A DNA stretch of 64,000 bases from HGM04593 sp045631205 (lineage in GTDB: Bacteria > Bacteroidota > Bacteroidia > Bacteroidales > Bacteroidaceae), in the NCBI GenBank assembly GCA_045631205.1, contig JAZQUI010000007.1, positions 15,191 to 79,190 on the forward strand, in the 5' to 3' direction. The notes below the pieces were generated by a model that searched no databases, was not told the origin of the DNA, and saw nothing but the letters and a program-made list of their open reading frames with translations. Shown here piece by piece: positions 53,015 through 62,337 of this stretch. How positions within the stretch are numbered: position 1 is the first letter of the stretch; every line of letters begins with the position of its first letter. The position numbers and the translations under genes were made by a program.

Positions 53015-54130
53015 ATGAAAAACGAAAGACTTCTATCACTCGATGTTCTGCGCGGTTTTGACCTTTTTATGCTCGTTGCTCTACAACCTGTTTTAAGAAG
53101 CGCATTACTCGTAATTGACAACCCGTCGCTCAACAACACACTGCTCTACCATTTGGACCACGCACCGTGGGAAGGCTTCAGAGCCTGGGATTTAGTGATG
53201 CCGTTGTTTCTCTTTATGTCGGGCGTCACAATGCCTTTTTCCCTGCCCAAATACCTAAAACAGAAAAGCAACCTGCAAGTGTGGAAACGAGTACTGAAAC
53301 GTTTCAGCATACTCTTTGCATTTGGTATTCTGGTACAGGGCAACATCCTTTCGCTAAACCCCGATGCCATATATCTTTACAGCAACACCCTGCAAGCAAT
53401 AGCCGTTGGCTACCTGCTCACCGTGCCTCTGGTACTCTATTTAAAGCCGGGCTGGCAGGTTGCAACAATAGCTTTGCTTCTTGTAATATACACTGTACCT
53501 ATGATGCTTTGCGGCGACCAAAGCCCGCAGGGTAACTTTGCCTGCGAGGTGGACAAACTAATCCTCGGCCGTTTCCGCGACCAAAGCCACATTGCAGCCG
53601 ACGGCAGCATTATTTTTGCTCCGTGGTACGACTACACCTGGGTGTGGAGCAGCCTCACATTCTGCTGCACCGTTGCAATGGGAAGCCTTGCCGGCAACAT
53701 TATAAAAACCGGCAACGACAACCGCAAGAGAACCGCCCTGCACCTGCTTGCCGTGGGTGCAACACTCGTTGTCGCCGGCTTGTTATGGGATGCCTGGCAA
53801 CCAATGGTAAAGCGAGTGTGGAACGGTAGTATGACCATATACAGCGGAGGCCTCTGCTACCTGTTGCTTGCGCTCTTCTACTGGTGGATCGATGTTAAAG
53901 GCCACCGCAAAGGCTGGGAGTGGCTACTCTACTACGGCTGCAATGCAATAACGGCATATCTTATAGGAGAGATTATAAACTTCCGCGGCATAGCACACTC
54001 TCTATTACACGGTTGCGAGCAATACCTTGGCAACGGATGGTACACAGTTCTGCTCACCACCGCCAACAGCGCAATACTCTTTTTTATTCTGCGCCTGCTG
54101 TACAAAAACAAAATATTCCTCAAGGTATAA
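53015..54130 (+). CDS. DUF5009 / HGSNAT-like acyltransferase membrane protein
   Basis: 371 residues with about ten membrane segments. The N-terminus (RLLSLDVLRGFDLFMLV) and WDLVMPLFLFMSGVTMPFSL match the heparan-alpha-glucosaminide acetyltransferase-like family DUF5009. Relatives move an acetyl group across the membrane onto amino sugars. It heads a cluster for sialic acid, so a role in acetylating or de-acetylating a sialoglycan intermediate is plausible but unproven. An 88-bp gap separates it from the lyase gene, so the two may have separate promoters. Confidence 0.85.
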   Translation: MKNERLLSLDVLRGFDLFMLVALQPVLRSALLVIDNPSLNNTLLYHLDHAPWEGFRAWDLVMPLFLFMSGVTMPFSLPKYLKQKSNLQVWKRVLKRFSILFAFGILVQGNILSLNPDAIYLYSNTLQAIAVGYLLTVPLVLYLKPGWQVATIALLLVIYTVPMMLCGDQSPQGNFACEVDKLILGRFRDQSHIAADGSIIFAPWYDYTWVWSSLTFCCTVAMGSLAGNIIKTGNDNRKRTALHLLAVGATLVVAGLLWDAWQPMVKRVWNGSMTIYSGGLCYLLLALFYWWIDVKGHRKGWEWLLYYGCNAITAYLIGEIINFRGIAHSLLHGCEQYLGNGWYTVLLTTANSAILFFILRLLYKNKIFLKV

Positions 54131-54218
54131 ATTAACGGCAAGGAGATTTGTTCTTTATACAAATTTTATCTTTTTTTGCAGTTTAAAGAATATCAAACAT
54201 CACATATAAAACAATATT

Positions 54219-55136
54219 ATGGAAAAAATCATTGGGCTCATAGATGCCCCCTTTACCCCCTTTTATGAGAATGGAGAAGTAAACTACGAACCCATACCCG
54301 CATACGCACAAATGCTTGCGAAGAACGGTATGAAAGGAGTATTCATCAACGGTTCATCGGGTGAAGGCTATATGCTCACCGAGGAGGAGCGCATAAAACT
54401 CACCGAAGCGTGGGTAGCCGCAGCACCCGAGGGCTTTAAAATAATTGTTCACGTGGGCAGCACCTGTGTAAAATCGAGCCGCCGTATGGCCGAGCACGCA
54501 CAAAAGATGGGTGTATTCGGTATTGGAGCAATGGCACCTCCCTTCCCCAAAGTGGGCCGCGTGGAAGAGCTTGTAAAATACTGCGAGGAGATTGCATCGG
54601 CAGCGCCCGAACTCCCCTTCTACTTCTACCACATACCCGCATTCAACGGAGCTTTCCTGCCTATGGTAAAATTCCTTGAAGCAGTTGATGGTCGCATCCC
54701 CAACTTCGCCGGTATCAAATACACCTTCGAAAGTTTGTATGAGTACAACCAGTGCCGCCTCTACAAGAACGGCAAGTTCGATATGTTGCACGGACAGGAC
54801 GAAACCATACTCCCCTGCCTCGCTATGGGAGGTGCACAAGGCGGTATCGGCGGTACAACAAACTACAATGGTTGCAACCTTGCAGGCATCATCGACGCCT
54901 GGAACGCCGGCGACCTTGAGAAAGCACGCGAGTTGCAGAACTTCTCACAGGAGGTTATCAACGTAATATGCCACTACCGCGGAAACATCGTAGGTGGCAA
55001 GAGAATTATGAAACTCATCGGCCTTGACCTTGGCAAGAACCGCACTCCTTTCCAGAATATGACAGACGAGGAGGAGGCAGCAATGCGCAAGGAGCTCGAG
55101 GCTATCAATTTCTTTGAACGTTGCAACAAATTCTAA
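54219..55136 (+). CDS. nanA: N-acetylneuraminate lyase
   Basis: 305 residues, DapA/NanA TIM barrel. Splits N-acetylneuraminate into N-acetylmannosamine and pyruvate. GSSGEGY is the carboxylate-binding loop, Tyr in FYFYHIP and the Schiff-base lysine in GIKYTFES complete the site. Length and context (epimerase 12 nt downstream, then a mutarotase-transporter fusion) separate it from dihydrodipicolinate synthase. In Bacteroides the product goes to an epimerase and not to a ManNAc kinase, matching what is seen here. Confidence 0.93.
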   Translation: MEKIIGLIDAPFTPFYENGEVNYEPIPAYAQMLAKNGMKGVFINGSSGEGYMLTEEERIKLTEAWVAAAPEGFKIIVHVGSTCVKSSRRMAEHAQKMGVFGIGAMAPPFPKVGRVEELVKYCEEIASAAPELPFYFYHIPAFNGAFLPMVKFLEAVDGRIPNFAGIKYTFESLYEYNQCRLYKNGKFDMLHGQDETILPCLAMGGAQGGIGGTTNYNGCNLAGIIDAWNAGDLEKARELQNFSQEVINVICHYRGNIVGGKRIMKLIGLDLGKNRTPFQNMTDEEEAAMRKELEAINFFERCNKF

Positions 55137-55148
55137 AAAACGAATAAG

Positions 55149-56324
55149 ATGGATTGGAAAAAATATCTTCTCGAATGGCAGGAGAGCTACAAGAAAGACT
55201 TGTGTGAAAATATTATGCCCTTTTGGTTGAATAACGGACTCGACCGAGTAAACGGTGGTATATACACCTGCCTCGACCGCGACGGTTCGCTCATCGACAG
55301 CACAAAATCGGTGTGGTTCCAGGGCCGTTTCGCCTTTGTTTGCTCTTTCGCCTACAACACAATAGAAAAGAACCCCGAATGGCTTGCTGCCGCAAAAAGC
55401 ACCATCGATTTCATTGAGGCACACTGTTTCGACAGCGATGGCCGTATGTACTTTGAGGTTATGGCCGACGGAACTCCTTTGCGCAAACGCCGTTATGTAT
55501 TCTCGGAGAGTTTTGCAGCCATAGCCATGGCCGAATATGCCAAAGCATCGGGCGACAACACCTATGCCGAGAAAGCCTTGAAATTATTCAAAGACATACG
55601 CAAATTTGTTGCAACCCCTGGCTATATGCCGGCCAAATATCTCGACACACTGCAAGCCAAAGGTCACTCGCTGGTAATGATACTTATAAACACCGCATCA
55701 CGCATACGCAACGTGATAAGCGACCCCGTACTCGACCAGCAGATAAACGAGTCTATCGAGTCGCTTAAAGACTTTATGAAACCCGAGTTCAAAGCCCTGC
55801 TCGAGATGGTGGGCCCCAACGGAGAGTTCATAGACACTTGCAACGGCCGCGTCATAAACCCCGGACACTGCATAGAGACAGCCTGGTTCCTGCTCGAAGA
55901 GGCAAAAAGCCGTGGCTGGGACAAAGAACTCACCGCACAAGCCTTGCAGATACTCGACTGGTCTTGGGAGTGGGGCTGGGACAAAGAGTATGGCGGCATA
56001 ATAAACTTCCGCGACTGCCGCAACCTGCCCCCGCAGGACTACTCACAGGATATGAAATTCTGGTGGCCGCAAACCGAGGCTATCATTGCCACACTATATG
56101 CTTATGAAGCAACAGGCGACGACAAATACCTCATTTGGCACAAACAGATAAGCGAGTGGACATACGCCCACTTCCCCGACACCGAAAAGGGCGAGTGGTA
56201 TGGATACCTGCACCGCGACGGCACCGTGGCTCAACCCGCAAAAGGTAACATCTTCAAAGGACCGTTCCACATACCCCGTATGATGATAAAATCGTTTGAG
56301 TTGTGTCAGATTTTGACAAAATAA
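55149..56324 (+). CDS. nanE: N-acylglucosamine 2-epimerase (RenBP/AGE family)
   Basis: 391 residues, alpha-6/alpha-6 barrel. Converts N-acetylmannosamine to N-acetylglucosamine. Family patterns: GGIYTCLDRDGSLIDSTKSV, QGRFAFVCSFAYN, NPGHCIETAWFLLEEA with the conserved histidine, and the C-terminal FKGPFHIPRMMI. The AGE family replaces the phosphate-level NanE/NanK route of E. coli, so the GlcNAc must be phosphorylated elsewhere, possibly by the BadF-type kinase at 13.9 kb. It starts 12 nt after nanA. Confidence 0.92.
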   Translation: MDWKKYLLEWQESYKKDLCENIMPFWLNNGLDRVNGGIYTCLDRDGSLIDSTKSVWFQGRFAFVCSFAYNTIEKNPEWLAAAKSTIDFIEAHCFDSDGRMYFEVMADGTPLRKRRYVFSESFAAIAMAEYAKASGDNTYAEKALKLFKDIRKFVATPGYMPAKYLDTLQAKGHSLVMILINTASRIRNVISDPVLDQQINESIESLKDFMKPEFKALLEMVGPNGEFIDTCNGRVINPGHCIETAWFLLEEAKSRGWDKELTAQALQILDWSWEWGWDKEYGGIINFRDCRNLPPQDYSQDMKFWWPQTEAIIATLYAYEATGDDKYLIWHKQISEWTYAHFPDTEKGEWYGYLHRDGTVAQPAKGNIFKGPFHIPRMMIKSFELCQILTK

Positions 56325-56369
56325 AAACCGGCGACTTCACAATCGTCATTGACAACAGATAATCACTTT

Positions 56370-58889
56370 ATGAAAAGATACACCTTACTACCACTCTTTC
56401 TTCTCTGCTTTGTATTAGGCATAGCACAGAACAGAGTTTCAGTGTCACCGGCACCCCCCTTGGACAAAGCCGTTTCCGGCCATTATGCAGGGTGGCTAAA
56501 CGGCGAACTCTCAACCTACGGCGGATGCAACTTCCCCGATGTACCCTGTGCCGACGGCGGACAGAAAGTGTACTACCCCAGAGCCTACGGAGCGAGCGTA
56601 CAAGTGCCCGGCGGTGTTCTATATCTTGGTGGAATGGACGCAACAGCATCGCTCGACGAGTGCTTCTTCATTAACGCCACAGATGGAACATCAGCCACCA
56701 TTGCGCCACTGCCCAAAGCATTGGACAACTTTGCTGCCACCTACTACGACGGCACAGTTTGGGTAGCCGGAGGAGCAACAAACGGCACCCCCAACAAAGA
56801 TGTGTACGCCCTGCAATTCCCCGGCGACGGTGAGGAGTGGAAAACAGTCTCCACTCTGCCCGATGGATGCCGCTTGCAGCCCTGTGTTGCCGTGCAAAAC
56901 ACAGCAACCGGATATGCACTCTTTCTATTTGGCGGTTACCAGCCAAAAGCCGAAGGAGAAGCGGCGATAGTACACACCGATGGCGTATATATATCCATTG
57001 CCGAACTGAAAAAAGGCTATGTGGCACCCACACAATGGAAACGCACCTCGCCAACATTGGCGTGGGCCGACAATGCAACCGGTGAGGAACGAGAGCAACA
57101 CATACAGGCCATTGTGGGCAGCACCTGCGCCCCTGTGGGATATAGCCACGTACTGTTTTTCGGTGGTGTCGACCACGATATTTTCCTCAGCGCCATCACC
57201 GGCCAACAGGATAGTTTGTACCTGCGTCACGCACCCGAGTGGTATCGTTTCCGCCAGGATGTACTAACCTATCACACAATTACCGACTCTTGGGGACTGC
57301 TGCCGGGCAACAGCCTTCTGGCACGTGCCGGTGCTTGTCTCACTCCCGAAGCAGGCGGTAAAGGATGGAGTTACAGCGGCGGAGAACTTATGCCCGGAGT
57401 ACGCAGTGCCGATGTCACACACATTGAGGTGAGCAACGAAAAAAGCTTCGGCTGGCACAACTGGACCATATTGCTACTATACCTTGTAGCAATGTTGGGT
57501 ATGGGTATCTACTTTATGCGCAAGGAGAATAATGCCGACGACTTCTTCAAGGGCGGCGGCCGCATACCCTGGTGGGCTGCCGGCATAAGCATTTATGCCA
57601 CAATGCTTTCCGCCATCACCTATATGACAATTCCGGCGAAGGCCTACACCACCAACTGGACTTACTACCCTATGCTGTGGATGATACTGCTTGTAAGTTT
57701 CCCCGTCATAAAGTACTATCTCCCATACTTCCGCAAGCTCAATGTCACCAGTGCATACGAGATTTTGGAACAGCGTTTCAACCTATTCACCCGTATGCTT
57801 GCCTCTACACTCTTCTGCATATTTATGATTGTGCGCATGGCCATTGTGCTTTATCTGCCTTCATTGGCTCTCACAGCCGTGACCGGTATCGATATCTATC
57901 TGTGCATTGTACTTATGGGACTGGTAACCATCGTATATTGTACAATGGGTGGTGTGGAAGCCGTTATTTGGGGCGATGTGATACAGGGACTTATTCTTGT
58001 GTTTGGAGCCATCTTTGCCGTTGTATATTTGGCAATGGGTACCGAAGGCGGAATAAGCGGCTGCATAAACATTGCACTGGAGAACGACAAACTGCGTCTC
58101 TTCGACTGGAGCAATTCCTGGTCGCAAGCCACCTGGTGGGTTATCCTGCTCGGCGGACTGGCCAACAACCTCATCTCATATACATCGGACCAGACAGTAA
58201 TACAACGCTACCTCACAACCTCCAACGAGAAATCGGCAGGCCGCGGTATTTTGGTGAATGGTGTTATGAGCGTGTTCGTATCAGTAGCCTTCTATATGAT
58301 AGGTACAGGCCTTTACACCTTCTACAACACCCACCCCGCAGAGCTCGACATTACTATGGGACAGTCCGATGCTATATTCCCGTTCTTTATGATGAGCCAG
58401 ATGCCTGCCGGAATTGCCGGTGCGCTCATAGCAGCCATTTTTGCCGCAACAATGAGTACCATTTCAAGCAACATCAACAGCGTGGCAACTGCATTCTCCA
58501 TTGACTTCTGGAAGCGTTTCCGTGCTACAACTACCGACTCGCAGCTTGTTGTGGTAGCCCGCTGGGCATCGGTAGTGAGCGGTATGGTGGGCTTGATGCT
58601 TGCCTTGTTTATGGCAACTTGGGACATACAATCGTTCCTCGACTTCTTCAACGAAGCCTTGGGACTGCTCACAAGCGGACTGGGCGGTTTGTTCTTTATA
58701 GCAGTATTTATGAAACGTGTCAAGGGCTATGCTGCACTTGCCGGCTTTGTAACAGGCGAGGCCGTTGTTTTCTGGATGAGCGAATGTACCGATGCCAATT
58801 TCCTCCTCTTCGGAGCAACCGGTATGGTAGTGAGCATCGTAGTGGCTTGGATAACATCGCTCGGCTCATACCTCAAAGGATGTAAATAA
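56370..58889 (+). CDS. Kelch-type mutarotase fused to sodium/solute symporter
   Basis: 839 residues. A signal peptide (LLPLFLLCFVLGIAQ) leads an exported six-blade Kelch-like propeller (residues about 20-350; repeated GGxxxxG blades) resembling a circularly permuted NanM, which speeds alpha/beta conversion of sialic acid. After a transmembrane entry near 370, a 13-segment SSS symporter follows (WWAAGISIYATMLSAITYM, GVEAVIWGDVIQGLILVFG, AATMSTISSNINSVATAFS). The fusion places sugar mutarotation at the mouth of a sodium-driven importer. The ATG at 56370 gives the signal peptide. Third gene of the nanA operon, 45 nt after nanE. Confidence 0.92.
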   Translation: MKRYTLLPLFLLCFVLGIAQNRVSVSPAPPLDKAVSGHYAGWLNGELSTYGGCNFPDVPCADGGQKVYYPRAYGASVQVPGGVLYLGGMDATASLDECFFINATDGTSATIAPLPKALDNFAATYYDGTVWVAGGATNGTPNKDVYALQFPGDGEEWKTVSTLPDGCRLQPCVAVQNTATGYALFLFGGYQPKAEGEAAIVHTDGVYISIAELKKGYVAPTQWKRTSPTLAWADNATGEEREQHIQAIVGSTCAPVGYSHVLFFGGVDHDIFLSAITGQQDSLYLRHAPEWYRFRQDVLTYHTITDSWGLLPGNSLLARAGACLTPEAGGKGWSYSGGELMPGVRSADVTHIEVSNEKSFGWHNWTILLLYLVAMLGMGIYFMRKENNADDFFKGGGRIPWWAAGISIYATMLSAITYMTIPAKAYTTNWTYYPMLWMILLVSFPVIKYYLPYFRKLNVTSAYEILEQRFNLFTRMLASTLFCIFMIVRMAIVLYLPSLALTAVTGIDIYLCIVLMGLVTIVYCTMGGVEAVIWGDVIQGLILVFGAIFAVVYLAMGTEGGISGCINIALENDKLRLFDWSNSWSQATWWVILLGGLANNLISYTSDQTVIQRYLTTSNEKSAGRGILVNGVMSVFVSVAFYMIGTGLYTFYNTHPAELDITMGQSDAIFPFFMMSQMPAGIAGALIAAIFAATMSTISSNINSVATAFSIDFWKRFRATTTDSQLVVVARWASVVSGMVGLMLALFMATWDIQSFLDFFNEALGLLTSGLGGLFFIAVFMKRVKGYAALAGFVTGEAVVFWMSECTDANFLLFGATGMVVSIVVAWITSLGSYLKGCK

Positions 58890-58928
58890 TAACAGGAAGG
58901 GGAAAATCCCCTCGCAAATAGGGAAACT

Positions 58929-58969
58929 CCCTGCAACGATTAGGAAATTAACGTTGCAGGGGGCTTTTT
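58929..58969 (+). terminator. nan operon terminator
   Basis: 10-bp stem CCCTGCAACG / CGTTGCAGGG and a T-run. The right arm also supplies the TTG of the next promoter. Confidence 0.88.
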
Positions 58970-58984
58970 GCATTTATACCTTTG
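58954..58984 (+). promoter_or_regulatory. Promoter embedded in terminator
   Basis: TTG (58954-58956) inside the terminator stem, 20 bp, TACCTTTG followed by C (58977-58984), 45 bp before the proline-rich protein gene. Confidence 0.7.
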
Positions 58985-59029
58985 CTACCGTAGAAAACAA
59001 CAAACAATAACCATTAAAACTTTACAATT

Positions 59030-59476
59030 ATGAAAAAGATGATGATTATCGCAGCGTTTGTAAGCGCAATGCTTATGCCTGCACAGATGATGGCAAAGGA
59101 AAACAACCAGAGAAACAACAGAAAGCCCGTAGCAACACAAGTAGAAAATAGAAAGAACGACTATCGCAAGGATATGCAGGTGAGAGATAGAAGACAGAAA
59201 CCCGTAAAGGCAGTTCAACCCAAGCCCGTACAACGCCCCGTTGTAGTACACAAACCTGCACCCCAACCCGTGATTGTACACAAGCCTGCTCCGCGCCCTG
59301 TAGTGGTACACCAGCCTGCGCCTCGCCCCGTTGTAATACACCAGCCCGCGCCTCGCCCCGTTGTAGTACACCAGCCCGCGCCTCCCGTGGTACATCATCA
59401 CTGCAATAGCGATGCAGCAAACGTAGCAGCAGTGGCAATAGGCGTAGTAGGTCTCATATCACTGCTTGCAAACTAA
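59030..59476 (+). CDS. Exported proline-rich tandem-repeat protein
   Basis: 148 residues. Signal peptide (FVSAMLMPAQMMA), a basic Asn/Arg/Lys region, then about five 10-residue repeats of the form PRPVVVHQPA (residues about 67-120), an HHHC segment, and a C-terminal hydrophobic stretch (VAAVAIGVVGLISLL). The repeats are also near-identical in DNA (30-bp unit, starting near 59228), so copy number probably varies between strains. A wall-spanning or surface stalk is likely. No catalytic domain seen. Confidence 0.8.
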   Translation: MKKMMIIAAFVSAMLMPAQMMAKENNQRNNRKPVATQVENRKNDYRKDMQVRDRRQKPVKAVQPKPVQRPVVVHKPAPQPVIVHKPAPRPVVVHQPAPRPVVIHQPAPRPVVVHQPAPPVVHHHCNSDAANVAAVAIGVVGLISLLAN

Positions 59477-59955
59477 ACATAAAACATTCATGCTTAAACA
59501 AGATGAGGGTGACCCAAAAGTCACCCTCATTCTAGGTATTGAATAAAAAGATCTATTTTTAGGCTTGCGAAGCCCGAAAAAGCGGAGTTTACTTTTAGTA
59601 AATGAGCATTTCAAGGGCGAGCGTAACGACAAAAGGACCTTTTTAGTCAATTTCATTATTTGCTTCCCTTATCACAAGGGTAGAAAAGCAAAAAAAATAG
59701 GATAATACAATTTATTTCACACTGGTTATTCTCGATGCAAAAATACAACCCCTCGAAAGATGGTGCAATCACAAAAAATATGATTTTTGGACAAGAATGT
59801 AGCAACATCTTTCCATTATGACAAAAAATAATGTCTAATAACAACATATAACTAACAGACAAGCCTTTTTTACCACAAAAAGCTATTGCGAGAGTTCAAA
59901 AAGAGAAGTACTTTTGCCAAAGTAAAGAACTGTCGAAAAAAAGTAGAACAATATA
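59477..59955. other. Intergenic region with REP-like element
   Basis: 479 bp with no protein gene. It holds an 11-bp hairpin ATGAGGGTGAC/GTCACCCTCAT (59503-59530, no T-run), then a 110-bp segment (about 59540-59648) with hairpins GGCTT-GCG-AAGCC and TTTACT-TTT-AGTAAA and ends rich in A/T. That segment has the look of a dispersed repeat. The remainder is AT-rich and featureless up to the feo promoter. Confidence 0.5.
59886..59916 (+). promoter_or_regulatory. feoAB operon promoter
   Basis: TTG (59886-59888), 20 bp, TACTTTTG followed by C (59909-59916), 40 bp before the ATG. A Fur box was not recognised. Confidence 0.65.
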
Positions 59956-62325
59956 ATGAAACTCTCAGAACTAAAAAACGGCGAAACAGCAGTCATTGTA
60001 CGTCTGTCGGGTCACGGAGGATTCCGCAAACGTATAATGGAAATGGGATTCATACGTGGAGAAAAGGTAAAATCGGTACTCGACTCACCAATGCACGACC
60101 CCGTAAAATACCACGTTATGGGCTACGATGTATCGTTGCGCCGTGCCGAAGCCGATATGGTTGAAGTTATGCCCGAAGAGGAGGCTAAAAAAGAGCTGGG
60201 CCCGGCGCCGTCGTTCACTTGTATGTCAATGTGCGAGGACTGCAACGGTTGCAGCTGTCGTAACTGCACACAGCGCAAGGTATCGACAAAGAAGAACAAC
60301 GTGATAAACGTTGCGCTTGTAGGTAACCCCAACAGCGGAAAGACCTCTATCTTCAACGCCGTAGCAGGAGAGAATGAACACGTAGGTAACTACAGCGGTG
60401 TTACCGTGGATGCAAAAACCGGCAGTTTCAATTACAAAGGCTATCGCATAAACATCACCGACCTCCCCGGTACATACTCAATAGCCGCTTACTCACCCGA
60501 AGAGATATATGTACGCCGCCATCTTTTCGACAAGATGCCCGATGTTATCATAAACTCAGTAGTAGCATCGAACATAGAGCGCAACCTCTACCTCACCACA
60601 GAACTCATTGATATGAACCTGCGCACAGTGGTAGCACTCAATATGTACGACGAGTTGCTTGCCAGCGGTGCCGAAATAAACTACGAGCACCTTGGTGCAA
60701 TGATGGGAATACCAATGGTACCTGTGATTGCAAAAACCGGCAAGGGACTCGACAAACTCCTTGACATAGCCATTGAACTCTTCGAAGGAAAGAATAACAC
60801 CATACGCCACATACATATAAACTACGGCAACACCATAGAGAGTGAACTTGTTCCCCTTTCCGAGGAACTGCATAAAGCAACCGACCTGCCCTACCAGTTC
60901 CCCGTGCGTTACTGGGCACTGAAATTGCTCGAGGGCGACACAGAGGCCACGCAACAATTGCAAGGCTGCATTGCACTGCCCAAATGGGAGAAACTTGCGC
61001 AAAAAGCGGCGAGCAAGATATACGCACGCCTGAATATAGATGTTGAAACAGCTATAAGCGATGCAAAATACGGCTTTATAAACGGAGCGTTGCAAGAGAC
61101 TTATACACCCGGAAACAAAGATACCAACAAACAGACACGACGAATAGACCGCCTTGTGGCCAATCGTTGGCTCGGTTTTCCCATCTTCATTTTTGTAATG
61201 TGGGTAATGTTTGCCACAGTGTTCTGGTTGGGTACTTACCCGCAAGAGTGGATAGAGATGTTCTTCACATTCATTGGTGACCTGGCTACCAACATTATCC
61301 CGCAAGGAACTTTACAGGACTTTGTGGTAAACGGCATAGTTGGCGGTGTGGGAAGCGTAGCGGTATTCATTCCGCAGATACTCATCCTCTACCTCTTCAT
61401 CTCGATTATGGAAGATTCGGGTTATATGGCACGCGCCGCCTTCATTATGGACCGTCTGATGCACAAGATGGGCTTGCACGGAAAATCGTTCATACCAATG
61501 CTTATGGGTTTTGGTTGCAACGTACCGGCAATTATGGCAACACGCACCATAGAGAGCCGCAGCAGCCGCATAATAACAATACTCGTAACACCTTTTATGT
61601 CGTGCAGCGCACGCCTGCCGGTACTTGTACTCTTTACCGGAGCATTCTTTCCCAAACACGCGCCTCTCATTCTTATAGCATTGTACCTGTTAGGCATTAT
61701 GGTAGCAGTGCTAACTGCACGTTTGCTGCGCAGCACACGTTTCAAGAAAGATGAGACACCGTTTGTTATGGAATTGCCACCATACCGCATACCCACCCTG
61801 CGCACAACCCTGCGACATATGTGGGACAAATGTGAACAGTACATAAAGAAGATTGGAACAACAATACTCCTTGCAACCATAATCATATGGTTCCTCAGCT
61901 ACTTCCCACGCCCCACTGAAAATTCTGCACCCGAGCAGGACAACTACTCAACATCGTACATAGGTATGATAGGCCGTGCAGTGGAACCGGCTCTTGCACC
62001 CCTGGGACAAAACTGGCGTTCAAGCATAGCCATAATCACCAGCATACCCGCAAAAGAACTTGTAGTTAGCACTTTGGGCGTGCTTTACAGTAGCGACACC
62101 GAAGAAGGCATACAGGATGATCTTAAAAGTTCGGGCGACTTCACACCCCGCTCGGCAGCAGCATTCCTTGTGTTCATTCTTTTGTTCTTCCCCTGCCTGG
62201 CAACCATTGCAACCATTGCAACAGAAACAGGCAGCCGTTGGTGGGCACTGTTCTCCATTGGTTATAACACTGCGGTAGCGTGGATAGCCGGATATCTGGT
62301 CTATCTGATAGGTGGAATAATTTAA
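59956..62325 (+). CDS. feoB: FeoA-FeoB fusion ferrous iron transporter
   Basis: 789 residues. Residues 1-75 are a FeoA SH3-like domain (KLSELKNGETAVIVRLSGHG). A linker with six cysteines (C89, C93, C96, C99, C101, C104) leads to the G domain: G1 GNPNSGKT (123-130), switch region GNYSGVTVD, G3 DLPGTYS, G4 NMYD. The membrane part has two Gate domains (GCNVPAIMATR, MSCSARLPVLVLFTGAFF) and a core. It imports Fe2+ across the inner membrane. FeoAB fusions are normal in Bacteroidota. Followed 12 nt later by a hemerythrin-type gene. Confidence 0.95.
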   Translation: MKLSELKNGETAVIVRLSGHGGFRKRIMEMGFIRGEKVKSVLDSPMHDPVKYHVMGYDVSLRRAEADMVEVMPEEEAKKELGPAPSFTCMSMCEDCNGCSCRNCTQRKVSTKKNNVINVALVGNPNSGKTSIFNAVAGENEHVGNYSGVTVDAKTGSFNYKGYRINITDLPGTYSIAAYSPEEIYVRRHLFDKMPDVIINSVVASNIERNLYLTTELIDMNLRTVVALNMYDELLASGAEINYEHLGAMMGIPMVPVIAKTGKGLDKLLDIAIELFEGKNNTIRHIHINYGNTIESELVPLSEELHKATDLPYQFPVRYWALKLLEGDTEATQQLQGCIALPKWEKLAQKAASKIYARLNIDVETAISDAKYGFINGALQETYTPGNKDTNKQTRRIDRLVANRWLGFPIFIFVMWVMFATVFWLGTYPQEWIEMFFTFIGDLATNIIPQGTLQDFVVNGIVGGVGSVAVFIPQILILYLFISIMEDSGYMARAAFIMDRLMHKMGLHGKSFIPMLMGFGCNVPAIMATRTIESRSSRIITILVTPFMSCSARLPVLVLFTGAFFPKHAPLILIALYLLGIMVAVLTARLLRSTRFKKDETPFVMELPPYRIPTLRTTLRHMWDKCEQYIKKIGTTILLATIIIWFLSYFPRPTENSAPEQDNYSTSYIGMIGRAVEPALAPLGQNWRSSIAIITSIPAKELVVSTLGVLYSSDTEEGIQDDLKSSGDFTPRSAAAFLVFILLFFPCLATIATIATETGSRWWALFSIGYNTAVAWIAGYLVYLIGGII

Positions 62326-62337
62326 AAAAGAAGAGAA

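Noticed and set aside
52912..53139. A 76-codon N-terminal extension of TrmO.
   Set aside because: It runs through the intergenic region and into the divergent DUF5009 gene; TrmO homologues begin at the chosen ATG.
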